Of a stretch of 25,310 nt of DNA, positions 9,375-17,379 are shown one piece after another. The stretch comes from Chrysochromulina tobinii (lineage: Eukaryota; Haptophyta; Prymnesiales; Chrysochromulinaceae). The notes below the pieces were generated by a model, which ran no database searches, was not told where the DNA came from, and worked only from the letters and a program-made list of their open reading frames with translations. A program made the translations under genes and the position numbers. The stretch is taken from NCBI GenBank assembly GCA_001275005.1, contig JWZX01002259.1:1-25310 (forward strand). The letters run 5' to 3'. Position 1 is the first letter of the stretch, and each line of letters opens with the position of its first letter.

Positions 9375-11593
9375 CTAACGCGGCCAACCAGACACCGCCT
9401 TCACCTCGAGGAACTCTCTGAGCCCAAACTCGCCGCCCTCGCGCCCGTTACCCGACGCCTTGACGCCGCCAAAAGGCGAGCGCGCGCTGCGCCGCTCGCC
9501 ATTCACCTCAACCATTCCGGCCTTGAGCTGCGGCACGACGCGCCGGATGCGATCGGCTGAGCCAGTCTGGAGGTACGAGGTGAGGCCATACCTGCAAGCA
9601 GCCACAGCAGAGGCGCTCAGCAGCACTCGGTGGCATTCAGAGGCACTGGGCGGCCGTCAGTGGCTGGTCTTACGGCGTGTCGTTGGCAAGGGCGATCGCC
9701 TCCTCCTCCGTATCAAACTTCGTCATCGCGAGGACCGGCCCGAAGATCTCTTCGCGCGAGATTGTCATATGCGGCCTCACATCGGCGAAGAGCGTGGGAC
9801 GGCAGTAAAAGCCGGGCGAGTCCTGTCATCCGAGGGAATCCGAGGAAATCAGCGGCGATCCAATCCGAGGCCACAATCCAAGGCCGAGGCAATCAGAGGC
9901 AATCAGAGGCAATCAGAGGCAATCAGAGGCAATCCGAGGCAATCAGAGGCGATCAGAGGCGATCAGAGGCGATCCGAGGCAGTGAGAGGCCAGTTGCGCA
10001 CGGTGGCACCTGCATGCTATGTGTGAGGTCATCAGAGGTCATCAGAGGTTATCAGAGACAGAGAGAGGCCAGTTGCGCCGGGTGGCACCTGCATGCTGAG
10101 GGGGCGGCCAAGCCCTCCCACAAGCAGACGCGCCCCTTCGGATATGCCCGACGCGATGAGCGACTGCACTTTGTCAAACTGAGCCGCTGAGGCTACAGGT
10201 CCGAGATGCGCGCCGTCCTGGTGAGGTGGTCCCACCTGAACGGCCGCGCATGCCTTGGTCGCCAGGGCCACTGCTTCATCATACACGCTCGCCTCGATCA
10301 GCATGCGAGAAGGCGCATTGCAGCTCTGTCCCGAGTTGCGCATCAAGTGGGAAACTCCGTGCTGGACAGCCTTTCCTAGCCCATCACCAAGGTCGGCAAA
10401 AAGCAGATTGGGGCCCTTTCCACCCAATTCCAATGTGACGCGCTTGACGCTGGCGGCCGCGGCCTTGCTGACCGCTACGCCCGCGCGAGTCGAGCCTGTG
10501 AACGAGACCATGTTGACGTCTCGATGCGCTGCGAGCGCTGCGCCGACGGTCGCGCCCGCGCCGTTGACGAGGTTGAACGAGCCTGTGAGGTCAGGTGAGG
10601 AGGTGAGGTCCTGTGAGGTCATCAGAGGTCCTGTGAGGTCATCAGAGGTCATCAGAGGTCCTGTGAGGTCATCAGAGGTCATCAAAGGTCATCAGAGGTC
10701 ATCAGAAGGTGCCTGAGAGGGAGAGCACCCGGTGGTCATCAGAGGGAGCCACTCCGTGGCACCCAGTGGCATCCGTGGCACTCAGAGGCGCCCAGTGGCT
10801 CCATCAGCCGCCCTACCCTTGGGAAAGTGTGAGGTCATCAGAGGTCATCAGAGGTCATCAGAGGTCATCAGAGGTCATCAGAGGTCATCAGAGGTCATCA
10901 GAGGTCATCAGAGGTCATCAGAGGTCATCAGAGGTCATCAGCCGCCCTACCCTTGGGGAAGCCCGCGGCGTCGATGAGCTCGGCAAAGAGAAGAGACGAG
11001 AGCGGCGCAATCTCGCTCGGCTTGAGGACGACAGTGTTGCCTGCGGCAAGGGCGGGAACCACTTTGAGCATCACTTGGTTCATCGGCCAATTCCACGGCG
11101 TGATGCATGCGCACACGCCGAGCGGCTCCCACAGGAGGGCCTCCTTAGCGCCGAGCGTCGAGAAGTCCTCGAACTCAAAGGCGTCGAGCACGCTGATGAA
11201 GGTCTTCAGGTGGCTGAGCCCCGCCGCTGCCTGCGCGGTCCGAGCGAGTGAGCGAGGCGCTCCCATTTCGGACGAGATGGCGTCTGCCATCTCCGCTGCA
11301 CGGCTCTCATAAAGGCTAGCGAGTCGTTTCATCAGCTCGAGCCGCGTGGCCTTGGTCGTAGCGCGCCAGCTATCGGAGGCCAACCGCGCTGCAGCCACGG
11401 CCGCATCGACGTCCTGAAAGGTGCCGAGTGCCAGCGTGCCAATCGCAGCACCCGTGGCTGGATTAGTGATGTCCATCGATGTAGAACTTGGACGATGGAC
11501 AACACCATCCCAGCCACCGTCGCGCGGTGCGACCCATGAGCCGTCGATGTAGAATTTGGACGTGTGTAGCCGGCGATGGATGGCTTTCAGCAT
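9375..11593 (-). CDS. NAD(P)-dependent aldehyde dehydrogenase, 4 exons
   Basis: Exons 11593-10951, 10582-10089, 9822-9674 and 9591-9375 join in frame to 500 residues, the usual family length. The enzyme oxidises an aldehyde to its acid with NAD(P)+. Visible: PWNWP cofactor-site block, FTGST at 242-246, catalytic Glu266 in ELGGKGPN, catalytic Cys302 in NSGQSCNA, then EEIFGPV and the C-terminal [16 protein letters not shown]. All junctions restore family sequence, e.g. [11 protein letters not shown] and NDTP|YGLTS. The start [13 protein letters not shown] is short and basic, so mitochondrial import is possible but unproven. Substrate cannot be told. The N-terminal linker before NPATG is about 10 residues longer than typical. 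Only 65 bases separate its ATG from the stop of the upstream C2 gene. Confidence 0.93.
9592..9673 (-). other. ALDH intron 3
   Basis: Donor GTAAGA, acceptor GGCTGCTTGCAG, 82 bases. It contains degenerate 10-bp-spaced CACTC/GAGTGC-like units but not the conserved CTCATCAG module. Splicing joins codon CC|G and restores P-Y-G-L. Confidence 0.88.
9823..10088 (-). other. ALDH intron 2 with decamer array and a copied splice donor
   Basis: Donor GTGCCA, acceptor GGATGACAG, 266 bases, phase 0. Positions 9891-9990 hold ten 10-bp units of the AATCAGAGGC type on the + strand (five perfect). A 35-base segment spanning the exon end and donor (10063-10097) is copied inside the intron at 9984-10018 with 33/35 identity, so a second candidate donor exists at about 10009. 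Confidence 0.87.
10583..10950 (-). other. ALDH intron 1 with a perfect decamer array
   Basis: Donor GTAGGG, acceptor GACCTCACAG, 368 bases, the longest intron here. It contains eleven exact tandem copies of GAGGTCATCA (+ strand) at 10831-10940 and a mixed array at about 10600-10706. The exon end plus donor is duplicated inside the intron (10802-10823 copies 10936-10957, 22 bases identical). Confidence 0.88.
10831..10940 (-). repeat. 11 perfect copies of a 10-bp repeat
   Basis: GAGGTCATCA on the + strand (TGATGACCTC in the sense of the gene) occurs eleven times with no mismatch. It lies wholly within ALDH intron 1. Confidence 0.97.
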
Positions 11594-11614
11594 GATTAGG
11601 TCGAGAAACTCCAA

Positions 11615-11635
11615 TTCACACACGCTGTGTGTGAA
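11615..11635. other. Perfect hairpin between the C2 and ALDH genes
   Basis: TTCACACAC, loop GCT, GTGTGTGAA gives a 9-bp perfect stem with a 3-base loop. It sits in the 65-base gap between the stop codon of the C2 gene (11659) and the ATG of ALDH (11593), both on the minus strand. It could act in 3' end formation or simply be a transcription-factor palindrome. Confidence 0.6.
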
Positions 11636-11658
11636 GAAGTGCGTGTTACCTTCACGCT

Positions 11659-14600
11659 TCAGACGAATTCGGCCTTGAACTCGACGTGCACGTGCTTGCC
11701 CATGCCGGAGCCCTTGCGGCCGATGAGCTTCACAGTGTGCACGCCGCCGGCCGCGTTCAGGCGCACGTCCTCAAACGCGAGCGCGTCGTCATCGCTCCTC
11801 GTGTCCTCATCCCAGAGACCAATAGCGAGGAGCGGCGGGCGCGCCGATCCGCGCGGCAGTGCGAGGGTCAGCGTGAGGGTGCCCCAATCCGCCTTGGTCG
11901 CGTTCTGAATGGTGGGCGTGACCACGGAGGTGGAGGTGGCCTCATGGCCCCCAGCATGCGTCGAGTCCAAGTCATCCTCGCCTGTCTCGAGCAGGCTGAA
12001 GCGTATGTAGGGGTCCTGGAGTGCTCCCGCCGCGCCCGGAACGGCGCCCGGGCTCTTGGCGCCGGCACTCTTGCCTCCCAAGCTCTTGCCCCCCGGACTC
12101 TTGCCTCCTTTGCTTTTGGGCTCGGGCAGCCCCGAAACTTTGACCCCGCTGAGGAGGAGCGTCGCCGCGGGTGCGATGGACGTCGATAATTCAAATCGGA
12201 AGCTGACAGTACAGTCCTTGCCCGCGAAGTCGCCGACACCCTTGACGAGCAGCTCGTCGATGGCGCCGTACCGGGCGTCGCCCGTAGGCGGATCGAAGAG
12301 GAGCGTCACCTCAGCCTCACCGAGCAACTCATCCACACCTGTCAGGTCCTTGTCATACACGCGCACACGCAGTTGCGGGGCGCGATCCATGGCGGCAGCG
12401 GTGCCTGCACGCAGCAGCAGCTGGACCTCGTCGACGTACACCGGGTTGAGATTGTTGTACACCGGCCGCGTGCGCGCCGTCGTGGGCGCGACCCCAGGCC
12501 GCCCGTTGAGCAGCGTGAACTGCACGTACGGATCCGACGTCTTTGCCTTGTCGGCCGCGGGCACGCCGTGCGCACTGATGGCACTCACAATCAAGGTGAG
12601 CTCGCGCTCGCGCCGCTCCTTATCCTCTCGCTCCGCCCTTTCACGGGCAGCCCGCTCAGCCTCCAAACGCTCGCGTTCCAAACGCTCCGCCTCCGCCTTC
12701 GCTGCCGCCTCCGCGCGCTCCGCCTCCGCCTCCGCTGCCGCCTCCGCCACTTTGCGCGCCCTCTCGGCCTCAAGCCGCTCAGCCTCAAGCCGCTCAGCCT
12801 CGAGCCTCTCTCTTCTGAGCCGCTCCGCCTCCAAGAGCGCTGCCTCGAGCGCTGCCCGCCTCTCCGCCTCCGCCTTCTCGGCGCTCAGCCGCGCCGCCTC
12901 CGCCGCCAGGCGCGCCGCCTCGAGCGCTTCCCGCCGCGCTCTCTCCGCCTTCGCGCGTCCTTCCTTGCCACGCTGGCGTGCCTGATGAGGGAGGCAATAA
13001 GATTTCATCAGCGGTCATCAGCGGTCTTTAGAGGTCATCAGAGGTCATCAGAGGTCATCAGAGGTCATCAGAGGTCATCAGAGGCCTTCAGAGGCCATCA
13101 GAGGTCATCAGAGGTCATCAGAGGTCTTCCTTGCCACGCTGGCGTGCCTGGATGCGCGTGGCTGCGGCCGCTAGACGCGCCTCGTCGCGAGCTCTCTCCG
13201 CCTTAGCGCGCCCTTGAATGCCGCGCTGGCGTGCCTGGATGCGGCTCGCTGTCGCGTGCAGCCTCGCCATTTGCGCCGCCTCCTCCGCCAGACGCGCTGC
13301 CTCGAGCGCTTCGAGCTTGGCCCTCTCTACCGCCAGTCGTCGCTCCTCCCTCACCTGATGAGGGAGGCAATCAGAGTTCATCAGAGGTCATCAGAGGTCA
13401 TCAGATGCCAGTCGTCGCTCCTCCCTCACCTGATGAGGGAGGCAATCAGAGTTCATCAGTGGTCATCAGAGGTCATCAGATGCCAGTCGTCGCTCCTCTC
13501 TCACCTGAATCTCGGCTTCTCGCACCCTCTTCGCCTCCTCCCTTGCCTCCTCCTCTGCCGCCGCCTTCAACGCGGCCTTTTGTGTGGCCTGTTCTCGCTC
13601 GGCTGCTCTTCTCTCGCCCTCGAGGAAGTCGAGCACCCTGGCCTTCTCGGCGGCAGCGACCTCCTCGGCCACCCTGAGAGTGTAGTAGCGCCCCTCCGCG
13701 CGCATGTTGCGACGCACGATGTTGTGGAACGACTTGAGGGCATCGATCTCGCCCTTGGGGCTCATGGCCATCAACGAGAGAGAATCCGGTCTCCCCGTGA
13801 CTTCCATATTTGGGACACGGCTCGTGAGGGCCAGCTGGCGCCCGCTACGGCGCCCAGGGCTCTCAGAGAGGCCGAACGGAGTGCTGCCGGTAGAGTAAGA
13901 GGAGCCCGGGCGAGCGGTGGCGGCGGCACCTATGGCGGCATGTCGTCTGACGGCTGGCCGGTCCTCCGCGCCATACTCCTCGTCCTGCTGAAGCTGCTTC
14001 ATCGGACCGACGGACGTGTCGGGCGCGACGGCGGAGGGGCGCTTCGGAGGTGCGAGTAAAGGATAGACGCTGCTCAACTCCATCTCACTGAGCCCCCAGT
14101 GATTGGAGCGTGACGCTACGGTGGGCTCGTACAGTCGGCTGGCGACGCTGGCTGCGGGCATGTGTTGACGGGGCGCGGGCGCCGCCGCTGCCGCCGCCGC
14201 TGCCGCAGCTATGTCAGACGCTGCCGCGGTCGCAGGCGCCGCAACTGCAGTGTCGGCAATAGCCTCAGCCGTCTCAGGCACGGCCTCTGAGGGCCCATCG
14301 AAAAGCGATGGGTGCAGCTCGCCAAGACGGCTAGCCTGTGGCGGCATGGTGACCTTCTTGCTGCGAGCCCCTCGACCCTTGGACCTGTCGGAAGGTGGAG
14401 ACTCGCCCTTGAACCCACCGTTGGAAGTGGGAGATCTGACTGGCGACTTGATGGGCGAGGGCGGGGATTTGATGGGCGAAGGTGTGGATTTGATGGGCGG
14501 GCGTGAAGCCCTCTTCTGGAGTGAGCCAGGCGAAGACGAGGGGACTGAGCCAGGCGAAGACGAGGGGGACTGATCCTCCGTGCCATCCGCAGCACCCGTA

Positions 14601-14680
14601 ACAGCTGTGCCTTCATCGGCCTTGGCCTTGGCCTTCTCCTTCGCTATCAAGCGCATTCTTAGGGAGCGGGTGTCGCGCAT
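11659..14680 (-). CDS. Coiled-coil protein with IQ motifs and two C2 domains, 3 exons
   Basis: Exons 14680-13505, 13354-13148 and 12981-11659 give 901 residues. The N-terminal 320 residues are disordered: SPIKSP repeats, poly-Ala, Ser/Pro. From about 325 to 587 comes a charged Glu/Arg/Ala helix, with two IQ motifs (SRIQARQRGIQGRAKAE near 428-444 and TRIQARQRGKEGRAKAE near 457-473, the second rebuilt across intron 2). A C2 domain follows at about 588-710, with SDPYV and VYDKDLTGVDELLG as likely Ca2+ loops. A diverged second C2 lies at about 720-895 (DPYIRF, LWDEDTRSDDD) with a Lys/Gly/Ser-rich insert. This suggests a Ca2+/calmodulin- and membrane-linked scaffold (inference). The start is the first ATG; the frame stays open 37 codons further to a TAG at 14792, so it may continue from the gene upstream. 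Confidence 0.8.
12982..13147 (-). other. C2-gene intron 2: GC-AG introner-like intron with 25-bp flank duplication
   Basis: The acceptor is TTATTGCCTCCCTCATCAG, the shared module. The donor is GC (CAG|GCACGC), needed to rebuild IQARQRGKE. The exon sequence at the acceptor side (12960-12984) is repeated exactly at the donor side (13126-13150), 25 bases. Between them are about twelve decamers (13001-13120), seven of them the exact GAGGTCATCA. Confidence 0.88.
13355..13504 (-). other. C2-gene intron 1: two tandem 75-bp introner-like units
   Basis: Two 75-base units, each made of a 23-base copy of exon sequence (starting GTGAGG or GTGAGA in sense) and a 52-base element ending CATCAG. The 52-base elements differ at one base. 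The exon copy also occurs once after the last acceptor (13332-13354). Splicing from 13504 to 13355 joins ...EIQ to VREERRL. Within the intron, 13430|13429 is an abutting CAG|GTGAGG junction, a zero-length exon. Retention would introduce a TGA. Confidence 0.88.
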
Positions 14681-14845
14681 GCCCCCTGGATTGATCTGAA
14701 TGGACGGGCGGCGTTCGACCGGATTGATGCCGTCGCACGAGTCGGCCCCGGCCCGCACGAGGCCCGAGGCATCGTCGATGTTCGGCGAAAACTAATCAAG
14801 TTTCCAAGTTTTAGCCAATTTGGGGAAATCTCGTATCTCGAGGCC

Positions 14846-17049
14846 CTACACGTGCTGCTGCACTGACAGGGTCGGCACCGCAGCCCCAGACAGATTGCCG
14901 GCGCCAGGTGCAGAAGCAGAGACTTCTCCCACTCTTTCCTTATCCCACCGGGCCGCTTTCGAGGCACATCGGCGTGCCGAGCCCTGGTAGTGGTCGTGAG
15001 AGCCTTTCTCATACGCGGGGCGCTGCTGTACCCGCTCCCACGCGTCCTTGTGAGCGCGCCTCTCCGCGCTTCGACGGGCCGAACTCGAAGCTGAGCCGGG
15101 GTGCTGTGAACGTTCACAGCCGGGGTGCTGCTGCTGATGCTGACCCAGTGGAAGCGCCGGTACGCTCGCTCTGACCGCCGTTCGGCGGAAGCGCTCTCTC
15201 ACTTGATGGACCACGCCCGTAAGCAGCTCGTCCACCTTGAGATGGTCCCCCTCAGGCGTGACCTCTGGCGCACCTAGCAGGCGGCGCACGGCCCGACGCC
15301 TCGACGAGCGAGCTCGCTCGGAGGGTGAGCGCTCCATAATTGGTAAGGGCGAGCCCTCCATGTGTGGCACATCCGACGTGCCGGGCGACGTGCTCGACTC
15401 TCGACCACCCGCCCGCGACGCAGATGCAGGTCCATCTGCTAAAGGTCCTTCAGATGCAGCCGCGGCTGGTGCCGGTGCACCTTTTAAGGCACCTTCGGTA
15501 ACGTCACCTTCGACTCGACCCTTGGGCTTGGCAACCACTGGAGGTGGCTCCACGCCCTCGACCGCGCCCTTCGCCTTCCCCTTGGCATGCGCCTCGGCAT
15601 ACGGCATGCCGCTTTTCATGCCGCTTTCGTCGCTATGATCGCCGGCTCGGGCGTCGTCTCGGGCGTCGGCATCCTTCTCCCGGAGGTCCGCAGCGGCCAT
15701 CGCTTGCAATCGATCTGAGACGCGTAAAGCGACGCGCTGTCTCCCGACGGTCACCTCGGTACGCAACCGCCGTCTCTCCGCCTCGATCAGCAACATGTGC
15801 TTCGGCGGGTCGCTGTTCGTGCACACGCGCTGCATCGCGAGCCCCTCTCGGTACGCGAGGGCGTCCTCCGCCCAGTGCTCCGGGGTGACGGCGATCGATC
15901 CCTTGAGCGCGGCGGGCACGTAACGGTAAGTCCCACGGTCCCAAATCGGGCGGCCCGAGTTCTCCGCGTACACCGCATCCTCCGCCATGCGTCGCCGGAG
16001 CCCATCGGCCACGGAGTGGTTTTGGCCGTCGTCGAGGCGACGTAGGGAGTCGGTCGCGACGTACCTGATGAGGGAGGCAATCATATGTCATCATAGGCAA
16101 TCAACATAGGGCACTCAGAGGCGACGTAGGGAGTCGGTCGCGACGTACCTGATGAGGGAGGCAATCATATATCATCAGAGGCAATCAACATAGGGCACTC
16201 AGAGGGCACTCAGAGGCGACGTAGGGAGTCGGTCGCGACGTACCCGACGCCATAGTACACGTTGCCGCCGAGCCTGCCCACGTCTACCACACTCCGGCTG
16301 AGACCTTCGGTGGGCGGCAGGCTGGCGGCTGGCACGCTGCTCGTGTCCGGGCTCGTGTCCGTCGAGGCGCTCGCTGCGCCACCGCTCGTCGTGCTCGATA
16401 ACGTCGTCGACCGTCCCCGTCCCCGCCGCCGAGGAGTTGTGGTCGTGGAGGTGCGCCCGCCAACGTCGTGCAGCCGGCGGCGCAGCTCCGCGTTCGCGCG
16501 TGCATGCATGCGGCTCTCGCTCTCGCGACGCGCCTTTGCTTCGGCGGCCATCGCCCGGCGAATCTTGGCGACCTCCTCATCGGCCACATCTGAGTCGGTC
16601 CTTGACTTGACCGCGTGCATGGACGTTTGATTGAAGACGCTTGCCGGTGCGGTTGTGGAGCGTCTTAGCGGCGGGCGCGATGGCAGGCCAAACGGGCTCT
16701 CAAGCGGACTAGTGATCCGTGCGTGGCCCTGGTGGCTGAGTGCATCGAGGGCCTTGAGGACCTCGGGCTCGAAGGCAGCATGGTCGTTGGCTTTGCTCGC
16801 ACCCGTCGGCGGACTCGCACTCGTCGCAGCGGCGAGGAATGATGAGCCCATTGGGCTCTGCTGCCATCTCTTGCTCCGAGGATTCGTCGGCACGTCCTGT
16901 GGCAGGATGACCAGCGCATGATTCTCGTGCCACAGGGAGAAGATGTTCCGCCGGCGTCGCGCGCTGCGAGCTCGCGGCGTACTGCCACGAGCGCTCTTGG
17001 GCGGGAGGGGCGCGTAGGCACCAATACGAGTGCCCAGCAGTATCGACAT
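14846..17049 (-). CDS. Hypothetical basic/coiled-coil protein, 2 exons
   Basis: Exons 17049-16244 and 16064-14846 give 674 residues. I do not recognise the family. I choose the ATG at 17049 because a TATA box (17264-17270) predicts transcription starting near the earlier in-frame ATG at 17247; that one would add 66 residues. There is a Ser/Thr/Arg-rich N-terminal region, a helical Ala/Arg/Glu stretch, then a more ordered-looking block around the splice site (YYGVGYVATDSLRR, WDRGTYRYVPAALKG, HWAEDALAYREGLAMQ, PPKHMLLIEAERRRL). The C-terminal half is disordered, with Gln/His-rich segments. It may be the N-terminal part of the C2-domain gene downstream: a 60-base intron (14851-14792) would fuse them in frame. 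Confidence 0.6.
16065..16243 (-). other. Introner-like intron, duplicated, with three 31-bp exon copies
   Basis: Two tandem units of 84 and 95 bases. Each starts with the same 31-base exon copy (GTACGTCGCG... in sense) and ends TGATTGCCTCCCTCATCAG. The three 31-base copies (16034-16064, 16118-16148, 16213-16243) are identical. The elements differ by two substitutions and one extra 11-base repeat in the upstream unit. Splicing 16243 to 16065 joins GVG|YVATDSLRRL in frame. The junction 16149|16148 is CAG|GTACGT, a zero-length exon. Confidence 0.88.
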
Positions 17050-17263
17050 ATTGAGGGGCGCCCACAAGCGCCCAAGAGATGAGCCGATGAGCAAAAGCGC
17101 TCTCAGAGAATTGGACTGAATGGAGGCCGGAGACGTTTCACCTCGTTTAGGAACGTGTTCCCGCTTTCGCACGGCATGCAACGACCGCAAGACCTGTTTC
17201 GGCACAACGGCAAACAAACTGTTCGCAAAAATAGTCAAATACACCATCAGTTCTTATATATCA

Positions 17264-17270
17264 TTATATA
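17264..17270 (-). promoter_or_regulatory. TATA box of the 14846-17049 gene
   Basis: TATATAA on the minus strand, about 215 bases before the preferred ATG (17049), with a second TATATAAG-type string just downstream (17254-17260). It lies in the 330-base gap after the PPR gene stop codon. Confidence 0.5.
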
Positions 17271-17379
17271 CTCCCTCCAGCGCCGGCCAGACTCAATCGA
17301 CAACTTACGCGCGTCCACGTACTAGTAGACGCACGAACATGAGGCGACGAGGTTCACCTTTTGTCGCGTTCTACCGCGG

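Noticed and set aside
10583-10950. Regular short repeats that could suggest a CRISPR array
   Set aside because: Units are 10 bases with no spacers, lie inside a spliced intron of a eukaryotic gene, and no cas-like gene is near.
12056-12985. Long + strand frame across the C2 gene
   Set aside because: It is the antisense shadow of the Glu/Arg-rich coiled coil and C2 domain, whose minus-strand product is clearly the real one.
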